Shown piece by piece: positions 1 through 8,041 of a stretch of DNA of 19,160 nucleotides. How positions within the stretch are numbered: position 1 is the first letter of the stretch; the number at the start of each line of letters is the position of its first letter. The DNA comes from Clostridia bacterium. Lineage in GTDB: Bacteria; UBA6262; WVXT01; JAUXBS01. The DNA lies in the NCBI GenBank assembly GCA_030619245.1, contig JAUXBS010000006.1, positions 1-19,160 of the forward strand, in the 5' to 3' direction. The position numbers and the translations under genes are program-made. The notes beneath the pieces were generated by a model. The model made no database searches. It was not told the origin of the DNA and saw nothing but the letters and a program-made list of their open reading frames with translations.

Positions 1-1679
1 CTGTCTTTGAACCTGAAACTGATTTTAAAAGTTCCGAAAAGACGGTATATGAGGTATTTGAAGAATCTCTTGCGGGGCGCGGGTGAAAGGTTCAGGCTCT
101 CTTCCGGTATCTTTCTGCCTGATGGTTTATTGGTTACTTTGTAAAGAGCCTGTTCAAAACCAAGGCAGGAGAGGTTTAAAACCCTTTGTGAAAGAACACC
201 TTCTTTGTCCAGTTTTTCCTTGTGCTTTGTATGCAGGTAGACATTTAATTCTCTTAAGCTGCCGGGATCGGGCGCGTAAGGGAATATTGCATATAGCTCG
301 TCCTTCTCTGCCGGGGTTTTTGTAGATGATATGGAAGGAATCCCTCCTTTAAAAGTGTATGAAAGGCAGGGTGTCAGGTAATCAACAGGCCTCCACAAGT
401 TCATGATAAATATATTGTCTCCCCTTCTGCGTTTCTCGCCGAGCAGTTTATAGAGGTAGTACTGGGACCAGTTGAAATCAGGCGCGATTATTACACTGTT
501 ATCCTCAACATTATCAAGTATGGAGTCTGCAAACAGGCCCATGCAGTTATTCCTGCTCTGGTCAACAGCAGAATAATTGAAACCGAGGGTTAACAGGAGC
601 AGGGTTATGGCAATGCCTTTTGAAAGGCGTTTTCCCGGTTTAATGTTTCGGAGTTTGCCGATGCTGTTAAGTCCGACGGCAATGAATACAGCAAAGAACA
701 TGTAAGTGGGTATGTAGTAAACATCAATGTCAAATATCTTGTAGTTCAACGCATAAAACAGGTTCGCTGCTATTATCAGGAGGAGGAATACCGTGTATTT
801 CAGCCTGTCCCTGAGGAAGATGCACAGGCCCGCCAGCCCTGCGGTATAGCCGATAATGTTAAACTGTCCAATCAGGGATGCTATGTAAGCGGGCAGTTTT
901 TCAGAAAAGAACAGCGCCGGGGAGGATGAGAACATTTTTTCCCTGAACCCTCCTCCTGAGATTATCTGAAGGAACTCCTTGATGGTGTATATTCGCATTT
1001 CAATGTATGAATCAAATGCCTGCGACCTTATAAATACGTAGATATACTGTGAAATTCCAAGGAGGAACAGGAACATGATTACGGCAAGGTTCCTTCCCTT
1101 GAGGAGCGCCCTGTAGTCCGTAATTATGATAAGGTAAACCATTGCAGGGAGAATAAGCGTCATGGTAAGGTGGTTACCGAGGCTCAGGCCGTATATGAAG
1201 GAAACCAGGTAGAGGTATTTTATCTGCCTGTTTTCTGTCCAGGCCATCAGGGTATAGACAATCGTTATCAAAAGGAAGGTGTTTAATGTATAAACTTCCG
1301 CTATCAGCGATTGCCGCCAGAAGAGCCCTGAAAAGCCGAACAGTAGGGTGGAGAGCAGGGATAGTGTTTTATTTTTTATCAGTTTATTAATTACAAGGAA
1401 CAATACAAGCAGTGTGGCTGATGCAAAGAAAGCTGACATCAGGTTAATCCTGTACGAGAGCGAGCCGAAAGGCAGTCTTGAGAAGATATTGCTGATGAGG
1501 ATATATAATGGGTATCCCGTGGGATAGGATGTTCCCAGCGTTTTCCCGAAGAACTGGAACCTGGCTGAATCACCCCATTCCCCGATGCCCGGCATTAATG
1601 TTTTTATATAGAATACAAAACTGATCAATGAACACATTAAACCATAAAATAAATCAGTTTTAAGGATTTTCCTGTTCAT
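1..1679 (-). CDS. DUF2723 (TMEM260-like) multispanning membrane glycosyltransferase, 3' end outside window
   Basis: Reading the minus strand from the ATG at 1679-1677 gives an open frame of at least 559 codons that reaches the left edge without a stop, so the C-terminus is missing. The first ~35 residues hold a transmembrane segment. A lumenal-type motif follows (GEWGDSARFQ, then TSYPTGYPLYILISNIFSRL and YRINLMSAFFAS), which matches the start of DUF2723, whose eukaryotic member TMEM260 is a protein O-mannosyltransferase. About ten hydrophobic segments follow, then a soluble C-terminal region from about residue 400 (NVEDNSVIIAPDFNWSQYYL). The likely role is transfer of a lipid-linked sugar to a periplasmic or secreted acceptor; the acceptor is unknown. 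No SD precedes the ATG, and a promoter lies directly upstream. It is divergent from nadB. A second member of the family starts at 18327. The family call is firm; the enzymatic role is inferred. Confidence 0.85.
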   Translation of the reverse strand, partial: MNRKILKTDLFYGLMCSLISFVFYIKTLMPGIGEWGDSARFQFFGKTLGTSYPTGYPLYILISNIFSRLPFGSLSYRINLMSAFFASATLLVLFLVINKLIKNKTLSLLSTLLFGFSGLFWRQSLIAEVYTLNTFLLITIVYTLMAWTENRQIKYLYLVSFIYGLSLGNHLTMTLILPAMVYLIIITDYRALLKGRNLAVIMFLFLLGISQYIYVFIRSQAFDSYIEMRIYTIKEFLQIISGGGFREKMFSSSPALFFSEKLPAYIASLIGQFNIIGYTAGLAGLCIFLRDRLKYTVFLLLIIAANLFYALNYKIFDIDVYYIPTYMFFAVFIAVGLNSIGKLRNIKPGKRLSKGIAITLLLLTLGFNYSAVDQSRNNCMGLFADSILDNVEDNSVIIAPDFNWSQYYLYKLLGEKRRRGDNIFIMNLWRPVDYLTPCLSYTFKGGIPSISSTKTPAEKDELYAIFPYAPDPGSLRELNVYLHTKHKEKLDKEGVLSQRVLNLSCLGFEQALYKVTNKPSGRKIPEESLNLSPAPRKRFFKYLIYRLFGTFKISFRFKD

Positions 1680-1686
1680 ATTTATT

Positions 1687-1715
1687 ATATTATATAATAT
1701 AGTTTAGAAAGTCAA
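1687..1715 (-). promoter_or_regulatory. Promoter for the DUF2723 gene, leaderless-type
   Basis: On the minus strand TTGACT (1715-1710) is followed after 17 nt by TAATAT (1692-1687). An overlapping TATAAT (1694-1689) gives a 15-nt spacer. Transcription should begin about 7 nt beyond the -10 box, at roughly 1680, next to the ATG at 1679. No SD is present, so translation from a leaderless or nearly leaderless mRNA is the simplest reading. The region is very AT-rich, so the exact -10 choice is uncertain. Confidence 0.55.
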
Positions 1716-1748
1716 TCAAGTAAACTAATAATATAATCGAGTGGTTTG

Positions 1749-1777
1749 TTGATTTTTATCGTTTAAATTGATAGAAT
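1749..1777 (+). promoter_or_regulatory. Promoter for nadB-uvrA, leaderless-type
   Basis: TTGATT (1749-1754) and TAGAAT (1772-1777) are separated by 17 nt. The expected start of transcription is about 1783-1785, coinciding with the nadB ATG at 1785. No SD lies in front of that ATG. The -10 region (ATTGATAGAATA) is also found in the promoter before the flavin-reductase gene at 6230-6241, which supports it being a real element. Confidence 0.55.
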
Positions 1778-1784
1778 AATCTTT

Positions 1785-3374
1785 ATGGAAATAAAGACGG
1801 ATTACCTTGTTATAGGCAGTGGTATTGCCGGGTTGAGCTTTGCCCTTAAGGCGGCGCGGTCAGGGAAAGTTGCCATCGTAACAAAGAAGGAAATCACTGA
1901 ATCAAATACCCTGTACGCCCAGGGGGGTATTGCCTCGGTATGGAGCCAGGAAGACTCCTTTGAAAAACATATTGATGATACCCTGAAGGCAGGGGATGGG
2001 CTGTGCAACAGGGGTATAGTTGAGACGACGATTAAACAGGGCCCTGAGCGTATCAGGGACCTGATTCGATGGGGTGTGGATTTTACTCCGGGGGAAAAGG
2101 ATTCAAAAAACTTTGACCTGACAAGGGAGGGAGGGCATTCCAGGAGGCGCATACTTCATGCCGATGACTTGACGGGCCGCGAAGTGGAGGAAACACTTGT
2201 AAAGCGGGTAAGGGAAAACGGCAGTATTACTATTTACGAGAATTTCATAGCCGTGAATCTTATTACTGACGGCAGTGCCTGCCTGGGCGCGTATGTTCTT
2301 AACAAAAAGGGGAGTTCGGTGGATACATTTCTTGCCGGGGCAACGGTGCTTGCGACCGGGGGTATAGGCAAGGTATACCTTTATACGTCCAATCCTGATA
2401 TTGCCACGGGCGACGGAATTGCCATGGCTTACCGGGCCGGAGCCAGTATCGGGAACATGGAGTTCATACAGTTCCATCCGACCTGTTTGTACCACCCTCA
2501 TGCGAAATCCTTTCTTATTTCGGAATCCGTGCGTGGAGAGGGAGGGGTGCTCAGGTTAAAGGACGGCAGGGCGTTCATGAAGGATTATCATGAACTTAAG
2601 GACCTGGCGCCGCGGGACATCGTTGCAAGGGCAATAGATAATGAAATGAAAAAAACCGGAGATGACTGCGTCTTCCTTGATATTACTCACAAAGACGGGG
2701 AGTCTATCAGGAAGAGGTTTCCCAATATATACGACAGATGCCTTTCTTTTGGCATAGACATGACAAAGGACCTCATACCCGTTGTACCTGCCGCGCATTA
2801 TGCTTGCGGCGGGGTAAGTGTAGATGAGTATGCCCGGACGACAGTAAAAGGTTTGTATGCGATCGGGGAAACAGCATTCACGGGTTTGCACGGCGCCAAC
2901 AGGCTGGCGAGCAATTCGTTGCTTGAAGCCCTGGTTTTTTCTCACCTGGCGGCAAAGAAAGCGGGAGAGAAGGTAAAAAAGAAAATACTTTCCGTTATTC
3001 AACCCTGGGATAGGGGCGTTGCGGTTGAGAGCTACGAATCCGTGGTTGTTTCACACTGCTGGGATGAAATCAGAAGGATTATGACTGACTACGTGGGTAT
3101 AGTGCGTTCCACTAAAAGACTCAGGCGCGCCGGTAAGAGGATAAGAATACTGCGCGATGAAATTGAGAAGTATTACTGGGATTATGACCTTACGGGGGAT
3201 TTGATTGAGTTAAGGAATATTATTTTAGTAGCGGAACTTATCATTGAATCCGCCAGGAAGAGGAGGGAGAGCCGGGGCCTTCATTGGATTACCGGGTACC
3301 CGGGCAAGTCACGGCGCAAGAAAAATACTGAATTGAGGAAAAAGGTAAGGGCCGGAGAAAATGCCGCAGGATAA
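1785..3374 (+). CDS. nadB: L-aspartate oxidase
   Basis: This FAD-dependent enzyme oxidises L-aspartate to iminoaspartate, the first step of de novo NAD synthesis in the cytoplasm; quinolinate synthase (NadA) is the usual partner. The 529-residue protein is close to the family length (about 540). It starts with an FAD-binding Rossmann motif (VIGSGIAG, glycines 11, 13 and 16). Other family motifs are [34 protein letters not shown] with His231, [12 protein letters not shown] with Arg277, AAHYACGGV with His338, and [17 protein letters not shown] near residue 370. These are the segments that separate NadB from fumarate reductase and succinate dehydrogenase flavoproteins. The C-terminal helical domain is present. 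The start fits the usual family N-terminus and lies just downstream of a promoter. The last 14 bp overlap uvrA, so the two are likely co-transcribed. nadA and nadC are not in the window. Confidence 0.97.
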   Translation: MEIKTDYLVIGSGIAGLSFALKAARSGKVAIVTKKEITESNTLYAQGGIASVWSQEDSFEKHIDDTLKAGDGLCNRGIVETTIKQGPERIRDLIRWGVDFTPGEKDSKNFDLTREGGHSRRRILHADDLTGREVEETLVKRVRENGSITIYENFIAVNLITDGSACLGAYVLNKKGSSVDTFLAGATVLATGGIGKVYLYTSNPDIATGDGIAMAYRAGASIGNMEFIQFHPTCLYHPHAKSFLISESVRGEGGVLRLKDGRAFMKDYHELKDLAPRDIVARAIDNEMKKTGDDCVFLDITHKDGESIRKRFPNIYDRCLSFGIDMTKDLIPVVPAAHYACGGVSVDEYARTTVKGLYAIGETAFTGLHGANRLASNSLLEALVFSHLAAKKAGEKVKKKILSVIQPWDRGVAVESYESVVVSHCWDEIRRIMTDYVGIVRSTKRLRRAGKRIRILRDEIEKYYWDYDLTGDLIELRNIILVAELIIESARKRRESRGLHWITGYPGKSRRKKNTELRKKVRAGENAAG

Positions 3375-5340
3375 GATTATAATAAAGGGAGCAAAGGAAC
3401 ATAACCTGAAGAATATCAGCCTGGAGATTCCCCGGAACAGGTTTGTTGTCATAACAGGGTTGTCCGGTTCCGGCAAGTCATCTCTTGCGTTTGATACGAT
3501 TTTTGCCGAAGGCCAGAGGAGGTATGTTGAGTCACTGTCCACCTATGCAAGGCAGTTCCTGGGACAGATGGAAAAACCGGACGTTGAGCAGATACAGGGA
3601 CTTTCTCCTTCCATAGCCATCCAGCAGAAGGGCCTGAGCCGTAACCCGCGTTCAACTGTGGGAACCCTTACTGAAATTTATGATTACATGAGGCTGCTGT
3701 TTGCCCGTATCGGCCACCCGCACTGCCCTAATTGCGGCAGGGAGATAAAGCCCCAGACTTCGCAGGAAATAATTGAGAAGGTCATGGGACTGCCCCTGAA
3801 ATCCGAAATAACAGTGCTTGCGCCGCTGGTCAGGGGTAGGAGGGGAGAATACAGGGAACTATTTGAGAGAATACGCAAGCAGGGTTTCGTGCGCGTAAGG
3901 GTTGACGGCAGCGTTTACGGCCTGGATGAAGAAATCAAGCTGAATAAGAAGCGGAAGCATAACATAGAAGTTGTTGTTGACCGGCTTGTAATGAAACCCG
4001 GGGTAAAAAAGCGCCTTGCGGATTCCATTGAGACCACGCTTAAACTTGGAGAGGGACAGGTCATAATAAGCAAAAAGCCAGAGGAACTTATATACAGTGA
4101 GCATCACGCCTGCGCGAAGTGCGGGCTCAGCATAGGAGAGGTTTCGCCAAGGGCGTTTTCTTTTAACAGCCCGTATGGCGCCTGTCCTGCGTGCACTGGA
4201 ATTGGTATAAAGTCAGAGGTTTCACCGGACATAGTTGTTCCTGACGGGAGCCTTTCCCTGAACGACGGGGCGATAGAGCCGTGGTCCAATCCGATTACCA
4301 CAAAGACTCACAGGTGGAAGAGTTCGTGGAAGGGCTGGTACTACGAGATGCTGCGCACGGTAAGCGAGCATTATGGGTTCAGCATGGATACTCCTTTTGA
4401 AAAACTTCCAAAGAAGTACCGGGACATTATACTTTATGGTTCAAATGAAGTGTACTACAGGCCGGGCGCTGTGTACGAAGGGGTGATTCCCAGGACTGAA
4501 AGGATTTACAGGGATACAGACTCCGAATACGTGCGTAATGCAATTTTTGAAAAGTACATGCATACAACCACCTGCCCTGCGTGCGGGGGGGACAGGTTGA
4601 AGAAGGAACTGCTGTCAGTAACGGTCAGTAATAAGTCCATCGCGGAAGTTTCCCGGATGTCCATAAAGGAGGCCGGGCTGTTCTTTAATAACCTTAAACT
4701 CACGGAAAAGGAAAAGACTATTGTAAAACAGGTTTTAAAGGAGATAAGGGACAGGCTCGGGTTCTTGATGAGCGTGGGCCTGGATTACATTACTATTGAC
4801 CGCGCTGCTTCAACCCTTGCGGGGGGAGAGGCGCAGAGGATAAATCTTGCCACGCAGATAGGTTCTTCTCTTACGGGTGTAACCTATATACTGGATGAGC
4901 CCACGATAGGGCTTCATTCAAGGGATACCGGGAGGCTCATTGATTCACTTGTTTCATTGAAGAACCTGGGTAATACCCTGATAGTGGTTGAGCATGATAT
5001 AGCAACCATAAACGCGGCTGACCATATCATTGACCTGGGCCCCGGCGCGGGAGAACACGGCGGCAGGATAGTGGTTTCAGGCAGTCTTGATAAGGTAATG
5101 AGGTGTAAGAGCTCGCTTACAGGGAAATACCTTAAAGGTGAATTGAAAGTTCCGGTGCCTGAGGAAAGGAGGCCCGTAAAGCCTGATAGGGTTATTGAGA
5201 TAAAGGGGGCCTCACAGTTTAACCTGAAGGATATTAATGTCAGGATTCCACTGGGGCTTTTCGTATGTATAACGGGAGTGTCAGGGTCAGGGAAGAGCAC
5301 TTTAATTCAGGAAATACTGTATAAAGCGCTGGCGCGGTAA
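3361..5340 (+). CDS. uvrA: Excinuclease ABC subunit A, N-terminal 659 residues (gene interrupted by in-frame TAA)
   Basis: UvrA is the damage-recognition ATPase of nucleotide excision repair, acting with UvrB and UvrC. This segment contains the first Walker A (GLSGSGKS, residues 33-40), the first zinc module (CPNC near 122, then CAKC and CPAC around residues 250-277), a CPAC cysteine pair near residue 404, the first ABC signature (LAGGEAQRI, 486-494), the first Walker B (LDEP, 511-514) and the second Walker A (GVSGSGKST, 639-647). It then meets TAA at 5338-5340, directly after ALAR, where UvrA proteins normally continue with a lysine and LY. The reading frame continues without a shift to 6183. 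As drawn, the truncated product would lack the second signature and Walker B and the C-terminal zinc finger, so it should be non-functional. GGAG at 3354-3357 is the SD, and the start overlaps nadB by 14 bp. Confidence 0.95.
   Translation: MPQDKIIIKGAKEHNLKNISLEIPRNRFVVITGLSGSGKSSLAFDTIFAEGQRRYVESLSTYARQFLGQMEKPDVEQIQGLSPSIAIQQKGLSRNPRSTVGTLTEIYDYMRLLFARIGHPHCPNCGREIKPQTSQEIIEKVMGLPLKSEITVLAPLVRGRRGEYRELFERIRKQGFVRVRVDGSVYGLDEEIKLNKKRKHNIEVVVDRLVMKPGVKKRLADSIETTLKLGEGQVIISKKPEELIYSEHHACAKCGLSIGEVSPRAFSFNSPYGACPACTGIGIKSEVSPDIVVPDGSLSLNDGAIEPWSNPITTKTHRWKSSWKGWYYEMLRTVSEHYGFSMDTPFEKLPKKYRDIILYGSNEVYYRPGAVYEGVIPRTERIYRDTDSEYVRNAIFEKYMHTTTCPACGGDRLKKELLSVTVSNKSIAEVSRMSIKEAGLFFNNLKLTEKEKTIVKQVLKEIRDRLGFLMSVGLDYITIDRAASTLAGGEAQRINLATQIGSSLTGVTYILDEPTIGLHSRDTGRLIDSLVSLKNLGNTLIVVEHDIATINAADHIIDLGPGAGEHGGRIVVSGSLDKVMRCKSSLTGKYLKGELKVPVPEERRPVKPDRVIEIKGASQFNLKDINVRIPLGLFVCITGVSGSGKSTLIQEILYKALAR
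5338..5340 (+). other. uvrA: In-frame TAA stop inside uvrA
   Basis: Codon 660 of an otherwise intact 940-codon uvrA frame is TAA. The flanking codons read [17 protein letters not shown], where family members usually carry Lys (AAA or AAG). One A-to-T change from AAA would create it. No frameshift is involved, because 3361 to 6183 is a multiple of three with no other in-frame stop. It could be a sequencing or assembly error, a strain-level nonsense mutation, or a recoded stop. Confidence 0.9.
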
Positions 5341-6183
5341 CTATACCGGTCAAAGGATGAGCCGGGAAGGCACAGGGAAATCAGGGGGCTTAAGAATATA
5401 GATAAAATTATAGATATTAACCAGTCACCGATTGGCAGGACTCCCCGGTCCAATCCTGTGACGTATATCGGGATGTTCACGATGGTGCGGCAGTTGTTTG
5501 CCTGGCTCCCCGAATCAAAGATGAGGGGGTACAGCCCGGGGAGGTTCAGTTTTAATGTAAAGGGCGGGCGCTGCGAAGCCTGCCAGGGCGACGGCCTGAT
5601 AAAGATTGAAATGCAGTTCCTGGCTCCTGTTTACGTTACATGTGAAGTGTGCAAGGGGAAGAGGTATAACAGCGAGACCCTGGAGGTAAGGTACAGGGGA
5701 AAGAATATATCCGAGGTGCTGGACATGAGTGTGGAGGAAGCCCTGGAATTCTTCAAGAATATTCCCAGGGTCAGGGAGAAACTTAAAACACTGTTTGATG
5801 TAGGGTTGGGATATATTAAACTCGGCCAGTCAGCCACGACCCTTTCAGGCGGCGAGGCGCAAAGGATTAAGTTGTCAAAGGAGCTTTCCAGGCGTTCAAC
5901 CGGCAAGACCCTTTATATTCTTGATGAACCCACGACCGGGCTGCACTTTGCTGATATCGAAAAACTGCTTGATATCCTTCACCGGCTTGTGGGCGCAGGC
6001 AATACCGTGCTTATGATAGAGCATAACCTTGATGTGATAAAGACGGCTGATTATATTATTGACTTGGGCCCTGACGGCGGGGAACTGGGCGGCTGTATCG
6101 TGGCTGAAGGCGCGCCTGAAAAAGTGATGAAGAATAAGAAGTCATATACCGGCAGGTACCTGGATAAATACATGAAGAAGTAA
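5341..6183 (+). CDS. uvrA: Excinuclease ABC subunit A, C-terminal part, in the same frame after the internal stop
   Basis: This is the continuation of the uvrA frame, and the first GTG in it is at 5458. It supplies the rest of the second ATPase half: [19 protein letters not shown], the C-terminal zinc finger with cysteines at full-length positions 738, 741, 761 and 764 (E. coli has 740, 743, 763 and 766), the second signature LSGGEAQRI, Walker B (LDEPTTGLH) and the closing H-loop (IEHNLDVI). The stop is TAA at 6181-6183. Joined with the upstream part the protein is 940 residues, the usual UvrA length. No SD-preceded in-frame start was found between 5341 and 5458, so independent translation of this part is doubtful. 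The sequence shows no further decay, which argues for a recent mutation or a base-call error. Confidence 0.9.
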   Translation, partial: LYRSKDEPGRHREIRGLKNIDKIIDINQSPIGRTPRSNPVTYIGMFTMVRQLFAWLPESKMRGYSPGRFSFNVKGGRCEACQGDGLIKIEMQFLAPVYVTCEVCKGKRYNSETLEVRYRGKNISEVLDMSVEEALEFFKNIPRVREKLKTLFDVGLGYIKLGQSATTLSGGEAQRIKLSKELSRRSTGKTLYILDEPTTGLHFADIEKLLDILHRLVGAGNTVLMIEHNLDVIKTADYIIDLGPDGGELGGCIVAEGAPEKVMKNKKSYTGRYLDKYMKK

Positions 6184-6212
6184 ATGGTTTTATTTAAATT
6201 TGAAAAATTCAC

Positions 6213-6240
6213 TTGAAAAATACACAAATATTGATAGAAT
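6213..6240 (+). promoter_or_regulatory. Promoter for the flavin-reductase/exbBD operon
   Basis: TTGAAA (6213-6218) is followed after 16 nt by TAGAAT (6235-6240). The -10 region repeats the ATTGATAGAATA context seen before nadB. A start near 6247 would leave a short leader of about 13 nt that contains AAGGAG (6247-6252) for the ATG at 6260, so the leader is trimmed almost to the SD. Confidence 0.5.
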
Positions 6241-6259
6241 ATAAACAAGGAGATGATTA

Positions 6260-6802
6260 ATGGAAATTGATTTTAGTCTTTGGTACAGGGTTCTTGCCCC
6301 AAGGCCGGTTGTAATAGTATCAACTGTAAACTCCAGGGGGATATCAAATGCGGCCCCGTTTAGTTTTGTAATGCCCTGTTCGGTCAGCCCTCCCCTGATA
6401 GAATTCTCTTCCTCTCCGGGGCACCATACGGCAAAGAATATATTAAAGACCGGGGATTTTGTTGTGAATGTTCCCGGGCGCGGAGCGCTGGATAAACTAT
6501 GGAAGTGTTCCGGGAACCTGCCTGCGGGAGTAAGTGAGATAAAAAAATCAGGACTAACGGAAGAAAAATCACTTAAGGTAAAATCTCCGGGCATAGTGGA
6601 GTGTTTTGCCCGTTATGAATGCAAGCTTCACGGCAAGTTCAGGACAGGAGACCACATAACCTTTGTCGGCAGGATTGTACGGGCATTTGTTGAGGATAAG
6701 TATTTCAAAAACAAGGAATTTAAAGTCCTCCAGGCTGACCCCCTGATGCATATAGGGGGGAAGAGGTTTGGCCTTGTGGGAAAAATAATAAAGGTGAAAT
6801 AA
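6260..6802 (+). CDS. Flavin reductase-like FMN-binding split-barrel protein (flavoredoxin/DIM6-NTAB type)
   Basis: The 180-residue protein has the flavin-reductase-like layout. It begins with a beta-strand region (RPVVIVSTVNSRGISNAAPF, residues 15-34), where the TVNSxGxxNxAPFS pattern binds FMN phosphate. FVMPCSVSPPLIEFSS follows, then HHTAKNIL and a VVNVP strand. The C-terminal half contains EC(K)LHGK, GDHITFVGRIV and DPLMHIGGKRF. Members act as NAD(P)H:flavin oxidoreductases or flavin-binding electron carriers in the cytoplasm; the substrate of this one cannot be read from sequence. It starts at ATG after a good SD (AAGGAG, 6247-6252) and ends 12 bp before exbB, so it heads the probable operon. 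Any link between the flavoprotein and the proton channel is unclear; they may simply be neighbours. Confidence 0.85.
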   Translation: MEIDFSLWYRVLAPRPVVIVSTVNSRGISNAAPFSFVMPCSVSPPLIEFSSSPGHHTAKNILKTGDFVVNVPGRGALDKLWKCSGNLPAGVSEIKKSGLTEEKSLKVKSPGIVECFARYECKLHGKFRTGDHITFVGRIVRAFVEDKYFKNKEFKVLQADPLMHIGGKRFGLVGKIIKVK

Positions 6803-6814
6803 AGAGGAGATAAA

Positions 6815-7453
6815 ATGTTTCAACAATTTATACGCGGCGGCATAATGATGTACCCGTTACTTTTATGCTCTGTGTTGATAGTGGCTGTTATTATTAACAG
6901 AACAATGGTTTTCTACAGGGCTGAAACGGATGAGAAGCGTTTAATGATAAGAATAAAGGAATTCCTGGAGAAGGACATGCCTGAAGGCGCGATTGCCCTG
7001 TGTGACAGGATAGGCGGCCCTGTCGCGGCCATACTGAAGGCCGGCCTGGCTGAGCATGAAAAGGGTAAGGCGGCTATGGAGGAGGCTTTTGAGACAGCTG
7101 CCCTTTATGAAATACCAAGGCTCGAAAAGTTCCTGGCAATGCTTGCAACGATGGGGAGCGTGTCCACTTTAATAGGTTTCTCCGGCACAGTACTCGGGAT
7201 GATAAATGCGTTTAACTCAATAGCCAAGGCAAACATATCTTCCCCGGCAGTTGTCGCAAGCGGTGTCGGGCAGGCTTTGATTACAACGGCTGCGGGGCTG
7301 TTGATTGCGATACCCGCAATAGTCGCCTACCAGTATTTCGTGGGGAAGGTTGACAGGCACGTGCTTGAGATTGAAAAACGATGCAAGGAACTTATTAATA
7401 TGGTCATACGCATGGGGGAAAGAAAAAAGAAGGGCGGAGTAGAAAAAATATGA
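6815..7453 (+). CDS. exbB: MotA/TolQ/ExbB-family proton channel subunit
   Basis: The 212-residue protein has a first transmembrane helix at about residues 11-28, a cytoplasmic domain (residues 35-105), and two further helices at about 108-135 and 150-175. The middle of the protein carries the family signature (LATMGSVSTLIGFSGTVLGM) followed by GVGQALITTAAGLLIAIPA. Such proteins form the proton-conducting stator that powers TonB- or Tol-type energy transfer across the envelope, together with the ExbD/TolR-type partner. That partner is the next gene and overlaps by 4 bp (ATGA at 7450-7453). GAGGAG precedes the ATG. No tonB, tolA or tonB-dependent receptor gene is in the window, so ExbB versus TolQ cannot be settled; ExbB is the conservative label. 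Confidence 0.87.
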   Translation: MFQQFIRGGIMMYPLLLCSVLIVAVIINRTMVFYRAETDEKRLMIRIKEFLEKDMPEGAIALCDRIGGPVAAILKAGLAEHEKGKAAMEEAFETAALYEIPRLEKFLAMLATMGSVSTLIGFSGTVLGMINAFNSIAKANISSPAVVASGVGQALITTAAGLLIAIPAIVAYQYFVGKVDRHVLEIEKRCKELINMVIRMGERKKKGGVEKI

Positions 7454-7872
7454 AGTTCAGAAGATCCGGCAGGTTAAAGAGAACGAATATTGGACCCGAC
7501 ATAGGGCCGATGGCGGATATAGTTTTCCTGCTATTAATATTCTTTATGCTATCATCTTCTTTTGTTATACAGCCGGGTATTGAATTGAATTTGCCCAAGA
7601 CGGAAACCAGCCAGCCGCAGTTGAAAGACGACATGATCCTTATTATTGACAGTGAGCAGAAGATGCACCTTGATAACGAACCAGTAAGCGTCAAGCAGCT
7701 GGGAAGGGCGATAAAGGAGAGGCTGCCTCATTACAAGAATAAATTACTTATCATAAAAGCGGACCAGGACGTAAAACACGGGTTTGTGGTAAAGGTGATG
7801 GATATAGCCAAGCAGAATAATGTTAAGAAACTCGCCATTGCCACCGAAAGAAAGAAAAAGGGGAAGAGATAA
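7450..7872 (+). CDS. exbD: ExbD/TolR-family biopolymer transport protein
   Basis: The 140-residue protein has a short basic N-terminus, one transmembrane helix (residues 21-40; GPMADIVFLLLIFFML) carrying the conserved Asp23 that relays protons, and a periplasmic domain ending in basic residues. In it, IELNLPKTE resembles the conserved LPxA/LP segment, and IKADQDVKHGFVVKVMDIAKQ matches the typical ExbD/TolR end (the xADxxxxyxxVvxvmd region). It partners the preceding ExbB-type protein and is translationally coupled to it by the 4-bp ATGA overlap. The terminal KKKGKR tail is unusually basic. Confidence 0.87.
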   Translation: MKFRRSGRLKRTNIGPDIGPMADIVFLLLIFFMLSSSFVIQPGIELNLPKTETSQPQLKDDMILIIDSEQKMHLDNEPVSVKQLGRAIKERLPHYKNKLLIIKADQDVKHGFVVKVMDIAKQNNVKKLAIATERKKKGKR

Positions 7873-7878
7873 ACATTT

Positions 7879-7897
7879 AATCCGGAGAATACGGATT
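7879..7897 (+). other. Small hairpin between exbD and the 33-residue ORF
   Basis: AATCCG (7879-7884) and CGGATT (7892-7897) are perfect complements around a 7-nt loop. No U tract follows, so it is not an intrinsic terminator. It lies just before a strong SD (AAAGGAG, 7902-7908). It may be an mRNA-processing or stability hairpin, or chance. Confidence 0.35.
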
Positions 7898-7916
7898 CAC
7901 AGAAAGGAGTCAAATC

Positions 7917-8018
7917 ATGTCGAATACGAGAGATAAGTTTCGTGGTGAGAAAAAGAAGGATGCAAAAATGAGTCTTAAGGAGAAGAGGGCTAAGAAGAAG
8001 GATAAGAAGAACGCATAG
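7917..8018 (+). CDS. Lysine-rich 33-residue protein of unknown function
   Basis: ATG at 7917 is preceded by an excellent SD (AAAGGAG, 7902-7908, 8-nt gap) and opens a 34-codon frame ending in TAG at 8016-8018. The product has 12 Lys and 3 Arg in 33 residues (for example KEKRAKKKDKKN at the C-terminal end), no hydrophobic segment and no signal peptide. It should be a soluble, strongly positively charged, probably helical or disordered peptide that could bind nucleic acid, ribosomes or acidic membranes. It sits 44 bp after exbD and 23 bp before the GT39 gene, inside the probable operon. I do not recognise the family. The strong SD and clean position between genes are the reasons for calling it. 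Confidence 0.65.
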   Translation: MSNTRDKFRGEKKKDAKMSLKEKRAKKKDKKNA

Positions 8019-8041
8019 CACTGGTTGTCCGGGTAGAATGA

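Noticed and set aside
83..325. 80-codon plus-strand open frame at the left edge
   Set aside because: It is antisense to the soluble C-terminal part of the DUF2723 gene, and its translation has no family resemblance.
2103..2501. 132-codon minus-strand open frame inside nadB
   Set aside because: It lies fully within a conserved enzyme on the other strand, has no recognisable motif and no SD, and is a shadow frame.
5338..5340. Genetic code change with TAA reassigned as a sense codon
   Set aside because: TAA terminates nadB, uvrA itself, the flavin-reductase gene, exbD and the gene at 15189 at the expected lengths, so reassignment is not credible. The single site needs another explanation.
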